Under the pieces are notes generated by a model. It saw only the letters and a list, made by a program, of their open reading frames with translations. It did no database searches and was not told the DNA's origin. A program made the translations under genes and the position numbers. 64,000 nt of DNA from Flavobacterium pisciphilum (GTDB lineage: Bacteria; Bacteroidota; Bacteroidia; Flavobacteriales; Flavobacteriaceae), in NCBI RefSeq assembly GCF_020905345.1, contig NZ_JAJJMO010000001.1, forward strand, positions 1,736,001 to 1,800,000, read 5' to 3'. Below, piece by piece: positions 8,413 to 18,333 of the stretch (position 1 is its first letter; each line of letters starts with the position of its first letter).

Positions 8413-9441
8413 TTATTTACTTAATCTATGTAATGTATAAGTCATTGCACTTAAAAGGAAAAATGCCATTATTTGGTGAATTAAACCTAATGCAATAGGT
8501 ACATGATACAAAAGTGTAAAAACACCTAGAATAAACTGCAAAAACACAAAAACAACTAATACTTTAATCCCTGTAGATTGTGTCTTGTTAAGAGCAAATT
8601 GTGTGCTTTTAAAGTATAAGAAAAGTATAATAGCAACAACTACATAAGCAAATGTTCTGTGTACAAACTGCACACCACTTTTACCTTCTATCAAATTTTG
8701 GATAAGTGTAGGCTGTTCAATAAAAACCGAATCATGAATAAATTCTCCATCACTCATTAATGGCCAATGATTGTGTATTAATCCGGCATTTAAACCAGCT
8801 ACAAATCCTCCATAAATTATTTGTATCAAAAGAAAAGCCAAAGCAATCCTAGCAATATTACGGAGTGTAATATTAATGGTTATTTTATTTCTCTCTGGAT
8901 ATATTAAATCCAACGCTACCCATAATGTATAAGCAAAGGTCACAAAAGCAAAAGTTAAATGTAGTGAAAGTCTAAAATGGCTTACATCTGGATTGTCAAT
9001 TAAACCGCTTCGTACCATAAACCATCCTAAGAAACCTTGGAAACCACCCATTGCCAAAAGAACGATGCATTTTTTTATTGTAGAGCTGTCTAGTTTCTTC
9101 TTGATTAAAAAATAAACAAAAGGAATAAAGAAAACCATTCCAATGATTCGCCCGATAAAACGGTGAAACCATTCCCAGAAATAAATCATTTTATAATCTG
9201 AAAGCTGAAAATCATTATGAATATTTATCTTTTGATATTCTGGAAACTTTTTATATTGTTCAAAAGCCTCATTCCATTTTGCCTCGCTCATAGGAGGAAA
9301 AGTATCTGTTACCAAATGCCAATCGGTCATTGATAATCCTGAGTTTGTTAAGCGGGTAATCCCCCCTACTACAACCATTAAAAACAATAAAAAACATCCT
9401 GACAAAAGCCAAATGATTACTGATTTATTTTCTCTTTTCAT
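8413..9441 (-). CDS. ctaA: Heme A synthase (COX15/CtaA family)
   Basis: A 342-residue, eight-helix membrane protein that oxidises heme O to heme A for cytochrome oxidase. The motif GGITRLTNSGLSMTDW near the N-terminus is characteristic of the COX15 branch. Paired histidines expected to bind heme lie in EWFHRFIGRIIG, SLHLTFAFVTF, QFVHRTFAYVV and LIHQIMAFF. The ATG at 9441 is chosen; a TTG 36 bases upstream would add a polar, unconserved tail. No other cytochrome oxidase assembly gene lies nearby. Confidence 0.9.
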   Translation of the reverse strand: MKRENKSVIIWLLSGCFLLFLMVVVGGITRLTNSGLSMTDWHLVTDTFPPMSEAKWNEAFEQYKKFPEYQKINIHNDFQLSDYKMIYFWEWFHRFIGRIIGMVFFIPFVYFLIKKKLDSSTIKKCIVLLAMGGFQGFLGWFMVRSGLIDNPDVSHFRLSLHLTFAFVTFAYTLWVALDLIYPERNKITINITLRNIARIALAFLLIQIIYGGFVAGLNAGLIHNHWPLMSDGEFIHDSVFIEQPTLIQNLIEGKSGVQFVHRTFAYVVVAIILFLYFKSTQFALNKTQSTGIKVLVVFVFLQFILGVFTLLYHVPIALGLIHQIMAFFLLSAMTYTLHRLSK

Positions 9442-9530
9442 TTTATTTCTTTGAGATGCAAAATTGCAAAGATGCAAACTTACAGAGTCTCTATTTTTGG
9501 GTTTATAATGAATTTATTTTTAAAGTCATA

Positions 9531-9560
9531 GCTTCTCAGTAACTTAGAACCTTAGCCACT
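9531..9560. repeat. Short AACCTTAG-type intergenic word repeat
   Basis: CAGTAACTTAGAACCTTAG lies between the CCA-adding enzyme and ctaA. It uses the same words as the large block at 2884-3575. It is one of several dispersed copies in gaps between genes. Confidence 0.6.
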
Positions 9561-9568
9561 TTTAAAAA

Positions 9569-11002
9569 CTACTTTCCAACTTTAACTAGTCCTAACTTTT
9601 CTCCTTTTTTCAGCATAAATTCATACGCTGCATCGTATTCATTTGGAATTTCACCTTCAAGAATAGCTTCTTTAATGGCTTCTTTTAGCATTCCGATTTC
9701 TTTAGAAGGTTTTAGATTATAAATTTCCATAATCTCTTCTCCCGAAATTGGTGGTTGAAAATTACGAACATGATCGCGCTCTTCTACCTCAACGATTTTC
9801 CTTCGTACGATTTCAAAGTTTTTATGGTATTTCTTAAATTTATTAGGGTTTTTGGTTGTGATATCAGCCTCACACAGAATCATTAAATTCTCTACATCTT
9901 CACCTGCATCAAAAACCAAACGACGCACAGCGCTATCAGTCACAATATCTTGTGATAATACAATTGGTCGTGAGCTCATGATAACCATCTTTTGCACAAA
10001 CTTCATTTTGTTGTTCAATGGCATATGCAAACGCTCAAATATCTTTTTGACCATTTTACCACCTAAAAACTCATGTCCGTGAAATGTCCAACCTTGTTTT
10101 TTGCTAAAACGCTTTGTTGGTGCTTTTCCAATATCATGCAATAAAGCTGACCAACGCAACCAAACATCATCCGTATTTGGACAAATATTATCGACCACTT
10201 CTAGTGTATGGTAAAAATTATTTTTATGAGTATGCCCTTCTATTTCTTCAACTTGATTCAATGCCGTTAACTCTGGCAAAATAATATCAAGAAGTCCTGT
10301 TTGAAACAACAATAAAAACCCAATTGAAGGTTTATCTGTAGAAAGGATTTTATTTAATTCATCAACAATTCGCTCACCTGAGATAATATTGATTCGCTCC
10401 GCATTTTTAGTAATTGACTTCAAAGAGTTTTCTTCAATTTCAAATCCTAGTTGGTTTGCAAATCGAATTGCACGTAACATACGCAATGGATCATCAGAAA
10501 AAGTAATATCTGGATCAAGAGGAGTTTTGACAATTTTATTTTCTAAATCGGTTAATCCATCAAAAGGATCTGATAAATCTCCGAAAGTAGCTTTGTTTAA
10601 AGATAATGCTAATGCATTTATAGTCAAATCACGACGGTTTTGGTCGTCCTGAAGTGTCCCGTCTTCTACAACAGGATTTCGACTTTCAAAATGGTAGGAT
10701 TCTTTTCGTGCGCCAACAAATTCAATTTCAGTATCTTCAAAACGTAACATTGCTGTTCCGTATGTTTTAAAAACCTGTACTTTAGGTTGTTTTGGTAGTA
10801 ATTCTGAAACTTTTAATGCCAATTCAATCCCACTTCCTACAGCAACTATATCAATGTCTTTTTTGGAATCTCGATTTAAAAGCAAATCTCTTACAAACCC
10901 ACCAATTACATAACTATCTACATTGAGTTCTTGAGAAGCTTGCGAGATAATTTCGAAAATTTTATTTTGCAGAGCACCTTTATAATTTATTTTTTTAGCC
11001 AC
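9569..11002 (-). CDS. cca: CCA-adding tRNA nucleotidyltransferase with HD domain
   Basis: A 477-residue enzyme of the class II nucleotidyltransferase family. The N-terminal palm has GGFVRDLLLNR and the metal-binding DIDIV acidic pair. The RRDLTINALAL segment and the neck region RMLRAIRFANQLGF follow. A C-terminal HD domain is present (GHTHKNNFYHTLEVV, WSALLHDIGKAP). It adds or repairs the 3' CCA of tRNAs. This fits the window, because the three tRNA-Glu genes at 63.3-63.6 kb do not encode CCA. The start codon is GTG, followed directly by the conserved region. A poly(A) polymerase assignment is less likely. Confidence 0.9.
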   Translation of the reverse strand: MAKKINYKGALQNKIFEIISQASQELNVDSYVIGGFVRDLLLNRDSKKDIDIVAVGSGIELALKVSELLPKQPKVQVFKTYGTAMLRFEDTEIEFVGARKESYHFESRNPVVEDGTLQDDQNRRDLTINALALSLNKATFGDLSDPFDGLTDLENKIVKTPLDPDITFSDDPLRMLRAIRFANQLGFEIEENSLKSITKNAERINIISGERIVDELNKILSTDKPSIGFLLLFQTGLLDIILPELTALNQVEEIEGHTHKNNFYHTLEVVDNICPNTDDVWLRWSALLHDIGKAPTKRFSKKQGWTFHGHEFLGGKMVKKIFERLHMPLNNKMKFVQKMVIMSSRPIVLSQDIVTDSAVRRLVFDAGEDVENLMILCEADITTKNPNKFKKYHKNFEIVRRKIVEVEERDHVRNFQPPISGEEIMEIYNLKPSKEIGMLKEAIKEAILEGEIPNEYDAAYEFMLKKGEKLGLVKVGK

Positions 11003-11318
11003 GAATTCTCTAATTTTTATAAAATAACAGTAAAATAATATCTAGATAATTTTACCACGCGCAAATTTACAACATACTATACGCCTTTTATAATCTAAAG
11101 CATACTTTTTTTGTTTTTTAGCATTTCAGACTGCATAATTTCATCAAAAAACTACTTTTCTAAAAAATTTAGATTCTTCAAAACTGTTTTTGTGCTTATT
11201 CGTCTCTTTTTACATTCATTAATATAGTAGCTCTATATGACTATCAAACAAATCAATCTATATCCGTTATTCTTTTAATTTCTATTTGTACTTTTGAAAC
11301 TGTACAAAAAAGTAGAAA
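11003..11318. other. Divergent intergenic region upstream of cca and yaaA
   Basis: This 316-bp AT-rich gap separates the divergently transcribed cca and yaaA genes. Apart from a -7-like element at 11289-11296, I see no RNA, repeat or small gene in it. Confidence 0.5.
11289..11296 (+). promoter_or_regulatory. Candidate -7 element of yaaA
   Basis: TACTTTTG matches TAnnTTTG and lies 22 bp upstream of the yaaA ATG. It is flanked by the inverted words TTTGTAC and GTACAAA (about 11286-11309), which could be an operator, but only one copy exists. Confidence 0.4.
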
Positions 11319-12077
11319 ATGAAAATTGTTATATCGCCTGCAAAATCTTTAAATTTCGAAAAAGAATTACCAACTTCTCAATATACTGAAGCTAGTTTAT
11401 TAAAAGAAGCTAGACAAGTTCATAAAATTTTAAAACAAAAGAAACCTTCAGAATTATCTGAATTAATGCATATTTCGGATAAATTGGCTCAATTAAACTG
11501 GGAACGCAATCAGGAATGGAAAACTCCTTTTACTCCCGAAAATGCTCGTCCTGCAATATTTACTTTTGATGGTGATGTATATACTGGCTTAGATGCTTAT
11601 ACGATTCCTGTAGAGAAACTAGATGTTTTACAAGATAAACTACGCATACTATCTGGTTTGTATGGTATTTTAAAACCATTGGATTTAATTCAAGCTTACC
11701 GATTAGAAATGGGAACTAAATTACCTATTGGCGAAGCAAAAAACCTATATGAATTCTGGAAAGAAACTGTTACAAAAACACTAAACAAAGAGCTTAAAAA
11801 AGACGAGCTGTTTGTAAATCTTGCAAGTAATGAATATTTCTCAGCTGTAGACGTTAAAACTTTGAAAGTTCCTGTAATTACTCCTGACTTTAAAGATTAT
11901 AAAGACGGAAAACTTAAAATAATTAGCTTCTTTGCTAAGAAAGCAAGAGGAATGATGGTGCGTTACATTATAGATACCAATGCAGAAACCATTGATGACT
12001 TAAAAGGTTTTAATTATGAAGGTTATCAATTTGATGCTAACCTTTCTAAAGGAAATCATTTGGTTTTTACACGATAA
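11319..12077 (+). CDS. yaaA: YaaA-family (UPF0246) peroxide stress protein
   Basis: A 252-residue protein, full length for the family. It begins with the characteristic MKIVISPAKSLNFE. It contains the family segments LSGLYGILKPLDLIQAYRLEMGTKL, NLASNEYFSAVD and FFAKKARGMMVRYII. In E. coli YaaA limits free intracellular iron and DNA damage during peroxide stress, and homologues bind DNA. The function here is inferred from family membership. It is a single-gene unit ending at a strong shared terminator. Confidence 0.92.
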   Translation: MKIVISPAKSLNFEKELPTSQYTEASLLKEARQVHKILKQKKPSELSELMHISDKLAQLNWERNQEWKTPFTPENARPAIFTFDGDVYTGLDAYTIPVEKLDVLQDKLRILSGLYGILKPLDLIQAYRLEMGTKLPIGEAKNLYEFWKETVTKTLNKELKKDELFVNLASNEYFSAVDVKTLKVPVITPDFKDYKDGKLKIISFFAKKARGMMVRYIIDTNAETIDDLKGFNYEGYQFDANLSKGNHLVFTR

Positions 12078-12091
12078 AAAAACTTAATACC

Positions 12092-12138
12092 AAAACAAAA
12101 CCCGACAGTTTTCAGGAACATGTCGGGTTTTGTTTTTT
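12092..12138. terminator. Bidirectional terminator between yaaA and M1 peptidase
   Basis: A perfect 16-bp stem, AAAACAAAACCCGACA (12092-12107) with its complement at 12121-12136, has A and T runs on both sides. It lies between two convergent genes and can serve both. Confidence 0.85.
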
Positions 12139-12151
12139 AAATCTAAAACTA

Positions 12152-14035
12152 TTACTTAGCGATCCAAGTATTATTCTTTGGTGTAGCATCTACAAAAATT
12201 CCACCATCGACTGTTATTGATTTGATTTTTTTGGTAGCATTAAGAGTAATTCTAGCATTTTTCTGGTTGGCTTCCCATATTGCAGGAGTTTGATGTAGCG
12301 TTTCTTTTGTATCATCAGCATAAACAACATTTACATCAAAAGGAATCGCAAAACCACCTTTATTCTTAATAGTTACAATAGTTTTCTTCGCTTTAGTATC
12401 TACTTTATCTACAGCAATATCTATATAATTATTAGTAAAGAACCAATTATTAAAAAACCAATTCAAGTTTTTCCCAGAAGCGCTATTAAATGAATTAAAG
12501 TAATCCCAAGGAATAGGATGTTTACCGTTCCAATTATCCATATAAGCATGTAATGATTTTTTGAAAAGATCATCCCCAAGTAAATCTTTTAAAGCCAAAT
12601 AAGACAATGACGATTTACCGTATGCATTATTGCTATATCCAGCACCAGAAAGCTGTGTTGACATTGATATTATTGGCTGATCTTGTTCTGCAGATGGATC
12701 ATTGATATATTTATTAACTCTAAACTTTTTATAAAATTCATCTGCCTCTTCTTTTCCACGTTGTGATATACCTATTAAATATTCGAATGTAGTCGCCCAA
12801 CCTTCATCCATAAACGCATAACGAGTTTCGTTTGTCCCCATATAGAAAGGGAAGTAAGTATGTGCTACTTCATGATCTTGAACAAGTTGTGCAAAAATAG
12901 GATCCCCCATCTGAGAATCATTACACATCATTGGGTATTCCATATCAGCAAAACCTTGGAAAGCAGTCATCTTAGAAAACGGATAAGGGATACCTGGCCA
13001 ATTATTCGAAAACCAATCCAAAGCATATCTATTATTTTTTACAGAAACAACAAAGTCAGTTCCTTTTATATCATAAGCAGCCTGAACACTTGCACGACGA
13101 TTTGTTTTTTTATCTACAACAACACTACTTGCATCCCATAAATAATGATCACTTAAACCAAAACAAACATCTAAAATATTTTTAGCTTCAAACTTCCAAA
13201 CATTCCAATCGTTCTGTTTGGTAACAAGTCCACTTTTCATTTCTTGCTCGTTAGCTATATGCAAAATGGCATCTGTAGTATAGGATTGTTTTAATCGTGC
13301 CGAAAATTCTGGTTGTAAAACCTCATCTGGATTTAATAAATCACCTGTTCCATAAACCACATAATTTTTAGGCGCTTTTACAGAATACACATAATCATTA
13401 AAATCATTATAGAACTCTTGGCGGTCTGTATGTGGCAACATATCCCAGCCGTAATAATCATCAAAAACTGTAACACGAGGATAACTATACGCCGCAAAAA
13501 ATGTTGTGTTATCTATTTGCCCTTCTCTTCCACTTTCTTTAGACAATGGATAATACCAATCAATATTGATTGTAATTTTAGAATGAGGAAGCATTGGTTT
13601 ATTCATTTTCACTCTTCCTATTGTTCCCCAACTTCTTCCATCTTCTTTATATGTCTCACCTTCAATTTTTAAAGATGTAATTGTCAGACCATCACTCAAA
13701 AAATCATCACTAACAGCTCCACCTCTTGGTGAAGATGGCTTATGAAGATTATTTACAAACCGAATCGGCAAATTCCTTAACGTATCATTACTATTATTTT
13801 CATAAATAATAGTTTCAGTTCCGCTTACAATTCTAGTATCAGGATTTACTGTTAGATCTATTGTGTATTTACCATGATTCTGCCAATAGTTTTTTCCGGG
13901 TTTTCCGTCCATAGAACGGGTTCCTTTTGCATATGCTTCTTTTATATTTCTTGGCATATACAGTTCTTGTGCAAAACTATATTGTGCCACACATACAAAT
14001 GCAAATAATAGCAATTGAGATATTTTTCTTTTCAT
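12152..14035 (-). CDS. Secreted M1-family zinc metallopeptidase
   Basis: A 627-residue aminopeptidase-like protein with a signal peptide (residues 1-22, ending QYSFAQ). The zinc site is intact: H388, E389 and H392 (HEVAH), then E411 (DEGWA) at the 18-residue spacing of gluzincins. An upstream GFADMEYPMM resembles the GxMEN exopeptidase motif with N replaced by Y, so substrate binding may differ from classical aminopeptidase N. The N-terminal part is the beta-sandwich domain (YTIDLTVNPDTRIVSGTETI). It probably trims peptides in the periplasm or at the surface. It is a single gene with a strong terminator. Confidence 0.87.
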   Translation of the reverse strand: MKRKISQLLLFAFVCVAQYSFAQELYMPRNIKEAYAKGTRSMDGKPGKNYWQNHGKYTIDLTVNPDTRIVSGTETIIYENNSNDTLRNLPIRFVNNLHKPSSPRGGAVSDDFLSDGLTITSLKIEGETYKEDGRSWGTIGRVKMNKPMLPHSKITINIDWYYPLSKESGREGQIDNTTFFAAYSYPRVTVFDDYYGWDMLPHTDRQEFYNDFNDYVYSVKAPKNYVVYGTGDLLNPDEVLQPEFSARLKQSYTTDAILHIANEQEMKSGLVTKQNDWNVWKFEAKNILDVCFGLSDHYLWDASSVVVDKKTNRRASVQAAYDIKGTDFVVSVKNNRYALDWFSNNWPGIPYPFSKMTAFQGFADMEYPMMCNDSQMGDPIFAQLVQDHEVAHTYFPFYMGTNETRYAFMDEGWATTFEYLIGISQRGKEEADEFYKKFRVNKYINDPSAEQDQPIISMSTQLSGAGYSNNAYGKSSLSYLALKDLLGDDLFKKSLHAYMDNWNGKHPIPWDYFNSFNSASGKNLNWFFNNWFFTNNYIDIAVDKVDTKAKKTIVTIKNKGGFAIPFDVNVVYADDTKETLHQTPAIWEANQKNARITLNATKKIKSITVDGGIFVDATPKNNTWIAK

Positions 14036-14197
14036 AATTAGTAATTAGGTTTTGGTAATTATAAATCGCATTCCTCCTATTAGTTCTGAATAGCGTTATA
14101 TTGTTACAATTATTCTCCAAATTTATCCTATTCTCTTATACTTCCATCAAAATAAACATCTTGAATTCTACAACTAGTACTATTTCCTAGAGTAAAC

Positions 14198-14235
14198 AAA
14201 AAAAACCGTCTTATTCCCAAAAGATTAAGACGGCT
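14198..14235 (-). terminator. Terminator of the gapN-like gene
   Basis: The stem CCGTCTTA (14206-14213) pairs with TAAGACGG (14226-14233). An A run on the + strand is read as a T tail on the minus strand. It lies 22 bp downstream of the aldehyde dehydrogenase stop codon. Confidence 0.8.
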
Positions 14236-14256
14236 TTAAACATTAAAAAATAGCTA

Positions 14257-15837
14257 CTACAAGATATAATCGGTATTTATAAAATTCGATTCTTTACTAT
14301 TTAATAATTCTTGCAAAATGGCATTATTGTAATCATTATCTTTTGATGCTACAAAGGTTCTAATAGAGAACGAACGCAATGCATCGTGAATACTTAAAGT
14401 TCCTACAGCCGAATCTTTACGACCAGTAAACGGGAAAACATCTGGCCCTCTTTGGCAAGAACTATTCAAGTTTACTCTGCACACTAAATTTACCAATGTA
14501 TCGATAAGTGGTGCAATCGTTTTGATGTCTTTACCAAACAGACTCACTTGTTGTCCATAATTAGACTCAGCCATATCATTTAAAGGTTCTTGAATATCCT
14601 TAAAAGTTAAGATTGGTACAACTGGTCCAAATTGTTCTTCGTGATATACACGCATTTTTTTATTTATAGGAAATAAAACTGCAGGGAATATATAATTCTC
14701 CGTATGTAATCCTCCTTTTTCATTAATTATTTTTGCCCCCTTATGCGTTGCATCATGAATTAACTCCTGTATATAATGTGGTTTTTCTGGCTCTGGAAGA
14801 GGTGTTAATGAAACCGATTTATCCCAAGGATTTCCAAAAACCAAGGCATCTACTTTTGCTGAAAAGCGTTTATTAAATTCTTCGGCTATAGATTCGTGCA
14901 CATATAAAATCTTCAATGCTGTACAACGTTGCCCGTTAAATGATAGTGTCCCTGTTATGCATTCCTGAATTGCCAAATCTAAATCGGCATCAGGCAAAAT
15001 TATGGCAGGATTTTTTGCTTCCAGTCCCAATACTAAACGCAATCTATTTTTATTCGGATGCTGATCTTGTAAAGCAATAGCCGATTTACTATTTCCAATT
15101 AAAGCTAGAATATCAACTTTTCCAGATTTCATTATTGGCGATGCTACTTCTCTACCTCTACCATATACAATATTAATGACTCCTTTTGGGAAACTACTTC
15201 TAAAAGCTTCTAATAAAGGAGTTAATAATAAAACACCATGTTTTGCTGGTTTAAAGATTACAGGATTCCCCATAATTAATGCTGGAATAAGCAAAGAGAA
15301 TGTTTCATTTAATGGGTAATTATAAGGTCCAAGGCACAATACTACCCCAAGCGGTCCTCTTCGAACCATGGCGTTTATTCCTTGTACTTTAGTGAAACTA
15401 GCTCCACGAGTATTCAGCTCCTTATAACTTTCGATTGTATCATAGATATACTCTACCGTTCTATCAAATTCTTTCTCTGAATCTCCTAATGATTTTCCGA
15501 TTTCCCACATCAATAGTTTTACAACTTCTGCACGAGTGGTTTTCATCTGAGAAACAAAATTCTCCATACATTTTATACGATCTACAACTTTCATTGTAGG
15601 CCATAAACCTTGTCCTTTATTGTAAGCCGCAGTTGCAGATTCAACAACTTCCATAGCCTCATGCTCACCCATAAAAGGAATAGATCCCAACAAAGTTGGA
15701 GTATATTTTTCAGTAGAAGAAATTGTAGAAAATACAGGTGTGGTTTGCCCTGTCCATTTTTTTAATTCTCCATTTACAAGATACGTATCCTGTACCAATG
15801 GAGTATTTATTTGGTATTCCTCTGGTATAAAATTCAT
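14257..15837 (-). CDS. gapN: NADP-dependent glyceraldehyde-3-phosphate dehydrogenase-like (GapN)
   Basis: A 526-residue aldehyde dehydrogenase. Catalytic residues are visible: N173 (GPYNYPLNE), general base E273 (LGLEAKNPA) and nucleophile C305 ([10 protein letters not shown]). The C-terminal segment [20 protein letters not shown] is typical of the GapN branch rather than of general aldehyde dehydrogenases. GapN oxidises glyceraldehyde-3-phosphate directly to 3-phosphoglycerate, making NADPH and bypassing ATP formation. The enzyme is slightly longer than classical GapN. It lies downstream of the rhodanese gene on the same strand but is separated from it by a perfect hairpin, so it is probably transcribed separately. 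Confidence 0.8.
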   Translation of the reverse strand: MNFIPEEYQINTPLVQDTYLVNGELKKWTGQTTPVFSTISSTEKYTPTLLGSIPFMGEHEAMEVVESATAAYNKGQGLWPTMKVVDRIKCMENFVSQMKTTRAEVVKLLMWEIGKSLGDSEKEFDRTVEYIYDTIESYKELNTRGASFTKVQGINAMVRRGPLGVVLCLGPYNYPLNETFSLLIPALIMGNPVIFKPAKHGVLLLTPLLEAFRSSFPKGVINIVYGRGREVASPIMKSGKVDILALIGNSKSAIALQDQHPNKNRLRLVLGLEAKNPAIILPDADLDLAIQECITGTLSFNGQRCTALKILYVHESIAEEFNKRFSAKVDALVFGNPWDKSVSLTPLPEPEKPHYIQELIHDATHKGAKIINEKGGLHTENYIFPAVLFPINKKMRVYHEEQFGPVVPILTFKDIQEPLNDMAESNYGQQVSLFGKDIKTIAPLIDTLVNLVCRVNLNSSCQRGPDVFPFTGRKDSAVGTLSIHDALRSFSIRTFVASKDNDYNNAILQELLNSKESNFINTDYIL

Positions 15838-15879
15838 TATTTGGTTCTTTTAGTTTTTTGGTTATTAGCTTTTATAAAA

Positions 15880-15907
15880 TAAAAAAGAGGCGCGCGCCTC
15901 TTTTTTA
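15880..15907 (-). terminator. Palindromic terminator after rhodanese gene
   Basis: AAAAAAGAGGCGC is followed directly by its reverse complement (15881-15906), a perfect 26-bp palindrome with a CGCG centre and flanking A/T runs. It lies 2 bp downstream of the rhodanese stop codon. Confidence 0.8.
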
Positions 15908-15908
15908 T

Positions 15909-16220
15909 TTATGGTGTAACAGTATCTCCTTCCCAGGCCAGTATTCCTCCTAACAAATTATAGGCGTTATCAAACCCCATTTCATTCATTATTTGGCACG
16001 CTTTAGCACTTCTGGCTCCAGAACGACAATACACATAATAGTTTTTATTTTTATCTAATTCTTCTAGCTCATATATAAAAGCCTGTCCTTTATTGATATC
16101 AATATTAAGAGCATTTTCTATATAGCCATCATTATATTCGTCTTCAGTTCTTACATCAAGTATAACTGCATTTTCGTCAGCTTCAAATTGAGCTACCCAA
16201 TCTTCTTGTGATAAATTCAT
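15909..16220 (-). CDS. Single-domain rhodanese
   Basis: A 103-residue cytoplasmic sulfurtransferase-like protein. The active-site loop is YCRSGARSAKAC with catalytic C65, and the CH2A-like segment LDVRTEDEYNDGYIENALNI precedes it. A six-residue active loop suggests sulfur rather than phosphate substrates. It is divergent from the Crp/Fnr regulator gene at 16616 and stands at the edge of a block rich in sulfur genes (TauE, MBL-rhodanese, YeeE), so a role in sulfane-sulfur handling is plausible. Confidence 0.88.
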   Translation of the reverse strand: MNLSQEDWVAQFEADENAVILDVRTEDEYNDGYIENALNIDINKGQAFIYELEELDKNKNYYVYCRSGARSAKACQIMNEMGFDNAYNLLGGILAWEGDTVTP

Positions 16221-16615
16221 GATATCGTATTTTTAGGTAAAATTACAACGTTTTTGGCAAACAATAAACCCCGTATTTGTAAATTATATTATAATTCGTA
16301 GAAAACGTTTTAGCAAACATATAATAATCAATGAATTCGAACTTCTACAAATTATTTTCAAAAATATAGTCTATAAAACCCATAGAAAATAGGTTTTTAT
16401 TATTTACACAAATATGCTGTTAAACATAAACCCTACCTAATTAATACCACAATAATCGGCTATATTTGTAATAAATTATAATTTAAAAAATCAATTTGAT
16501 AAAAAAATATAATTTCAAAATTTGCTCCTATTTAAGAAATTAAGTTTCAAATTATAAGATTTCTTAATTCCAAAATGGTTCAATTATTATTCCCCTTAGT
16601 ATAAAAAAATAGCTC
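16221..16615. other. Long AT-rich divergent intergenic region
   Basis: 395 bp lie between the rhodanese and Crp/Fnr genes. A TATATTTG -7-like element lies at 16461-16468, about 150 bp before the Crp/Fnr start, which would imply a long leader. ATCAATTTGAT (16490-16500) is a short palindrome. I see no small gene, repeat or known RNA. Confidence 0.5.
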
Positions 16616-17242
16616 ATGCAAAATCCTTTAAAAAATATTTTTCCAAATTTCTCTAATGAATTAATTTCTGCTATCGAAGAAAATGCAAGTCTACAAGATT
16701 ACGAATCTGGAACAATCTTAATGCGCACTGGGCAATACATCAAAAACACAGTTTTAATAACAAAAGGAAAGATAAAAATATATCGTGAGGGCGAAGATGG
16801 CGGTGAGTTTTTCATGTATTACTTACAACCAGGACAAGCCTGTGCTATATCAATGATTTGCGCTACCAAGAGCGAGAAAAGTCAAATTATGGCTAAGGTA
16901 GTCGAGGATGTTTCAGTAGTTATGATCCCATTAAATTTAATGGATAAATGGATGATGGAGCACCGCAGCTGGTATGAATTTGTAATAGAAACATACCGAA
17001 ACCGTTTTGAAGAAGTCTTGGAGGTTGTAGATAGTATCGCTTTCCGTTCTATGGATGAACGATTGGAGTTTTACCTCAAACGTCATAAAGATGCTTGTGG
17101 GTGCAATGAACTAAAAGCATCACATCAGGAAATTGCTACTGAACTCAATACATCAAGAGAAGTAATTTCAAGATTACTAAAAAAAATGGAACAACGCGGT
17201 TTAGTAAAATTAAACAGAAACCAAATTGAACTTTTGAAATAA
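16616..17242 (+). CDS. Crp/Fnr-family transcriptional regulator
   Basis: A 208-residue regulator. Residues of about 15-125 form the cyclic-nucleotide-binding-like beta-roll (GTILMRTGQYIKNTVLITKGKIKIY). A long dimer helix follows, then a winged helix at about 145-208 with recognition helix TELNTSREVISRLLKKMEQRG. The phosphate-binding arginine motif of true cAMP sensors is absent. Four cysteines (C76, C82, C161, C163) are present, of which C161-G-C163 forms a close pair, so redox or sulfur sensing is possible but not shown. It lies next to sulfur genes, and two similar sites upstream of the TauE and MBL genes are candidate binding sites. Confidence 0.87.
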   Translation: MQNPLKNIFPNFSNELISAIEENASLQDYESGTILMRTGQYIKNTVLITKGKIKIYREGEDGGEFFMYYLQPGQACAISMICATKSEKSQIMAKVVEDVSVVMIPLNLMDKWMMEHRSWYEFVIETYRNRFEEVLEVVDSIAFRSMDERLEFYLKRHKDACGCNELKASHQEIATELNTSREVISRLLKKMEQRGLVKLNRNQIELLK

Positions 17243-17350
17243 ATTTATTTGCTAAACCTAGATTAATACAATCAAAGGTTGAAGTAGGTTCAAATAATAA
17301 GAAATTTTTCGACTTTGCTCCTTCCCTTGCAAAATCATAAAATTTCTTAT

Positions 17351-17364
17351 GTGATAAATGTTAC
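17351..17364. promoter_or_regulatory. Candidate Crp/Fnr operator upstream of TauE gene
   Basis: GTGATAAATGTTAC matches the site at 21678-21691 (read on the minus strand as GTGACTAATGTTAC) at 12 of 14 positions. The half-sites GTGAt and GTTAC are imperfect inverted repeats of the Crp/Fnr kind. It ends 47 bp before the ATG. Confidence 0.5.
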
Positions 17365-17411
17365 TGTGCCTTACGAATTAAGAAACAACCTTTGTATCAA
17401 AACAAACATCA

Positions 17412-18197
17412 ATGGAATATTTAGGTTATTTTGCTTCAATCATCATAGGAATCTCATTAGGTTTAATTGGCGGTGGCGGATCGATATTAACTATTCCAAT
17501 TCTAGTTTATCTATTTAAAATAAATCCAGGACAAGCAACCACCTATTCATTATTTATAGTAGGTATTACAGCTTTATTCGGAAGTTATAGCCATTACAAA
17601 ATGGGGAATCTTAAACTAAAATCAGCATTGTATTTTGCTGTTCCATCAGTTGTTTCGATTCTAATCATACGAGAAGTAATCTTCCCTCAAATAGCTTCAA
17701 CACTATTTTCTATTGCTTCCTATACCGTTTCCAAAGATTTTCTAATCATGCTGATTTTTTCAGTGCTGATGATAACAGCAGCAATCTCGATGATTCGAAA
17801 AAACAAACCAGAACTAAAAACAACCACAACAAATTACACTCAACTTAGTATAATTGGGTTTATCGTTGGAATCGTAACTGGTTTTCTTGGTGCTGGTGGA
17901 GGTTTTTTAATCATTCCAGCCTTAATATTCTTCGCTAATCTACCTATGAAGCAAGCTGTAGGAACTTCATTGCTTATTATTTTCATCAATTCGTCGATAG
18001 GGTTCGGAGGTGATTTATACATTGGAACACCTGTAGATTATACCTTTTTAATAGAAATTTCTGGTATTGCTCTTTTGGGAATGCTAATAGGAACCCAACT
18101 TTCAAAGAAAATTGATGGCACAAAACTAAAACCAATATTCGGTTGGTTTGTACTAATAATGGGATTTTATATCATTACCAAAGAAGTTTTCTTTTAG
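17412..18197 (+). CDS. TauE/SafE-family sulfite/organosulfur exporter
   Basis: A 261-residue permease with about eight hydrophobic segments in two halves. Each half begins with the family glycine motif: GLIGGGGSILTIPIL near residue 17 and GFLGAGGGFLIIPALIF near residue 158. TauE/SafE proteins move sulfite, sulfoacetate, thiosulfate or related anions across the inner membrane. The gene follows the Crp/Fnr regulator by 169 bp and carries a candidate operator in that gap. A sulfur-anion substrate fits the neighbours but is inferred. Confidence 0.87.
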   Translation: MEYLGYFASIIIGISLGLIGGGGSILTIPILVYLFKINPGQATTYSLFIVGITALFGSYSHYKMGNLKLKSALYFAVPSVVSILIIREVIFPQIASTLFSIASYTVSKDFLIMLIFSVLMITAAISMIRKNKPELKTTTTNYTQLSIIGFIVGIVTGFLGAGGGFLIIPALIFFANLPMKQAVGTSLLIIFINSSIGFGGDLYIGTPVDYTFLIEISGIALLGMLIGTQLSKKIDGTKLKPIFGWFVLIMGFYIITKEVFF

Positions 18198-18207
18198 ATT
18201 TTTGGAC

Positions 18208-18321
18208 TCACGCAGATAAAGCTGATTTACATTCAATAGTTATATTATAGCTCTTTATTACCCAATCCTCAACTGGCTTAATTAAGTTAATTGCATCTTT
18301 TCTGAATTCGGTATATGTCAT
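18208..18321 (-). CDS. Possible 37-residue small protein downstream of barstar
   Basis: An ATG-started frame of 37 codons begins MTYTEFRKDAINLIKPVEDW and ends at TGA just before the TauE stop on the other strand. It begins 12 bp after the barstar-like gene, on the same strand. I do not recognise it. It could be a small gene, the remnant of a longer one, or chance. No RBS-like signal supports it. Confidence 0.2.
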   Translation of the reverse strand: MTYTEFRKDAINLIKPVEDWVIKSYNITIECKSALSA

Positions 18322-18333
18322 TTTTTTTCATTT

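Noticed and set aside
9852..10652. Open frames on the + strand opposite cca
   Set aside because: They lie entirely within the well-conserved CCA-adding enzyme gene and show no family similarity. They are antisense shadows.
17315..17518. 67-codon frame upstream of and overlapping the TauE gene
   Set aside because: It overlaps the permease start in another frame, has no recognisable similarity and covers the candidate operator, so it is taken as chance.
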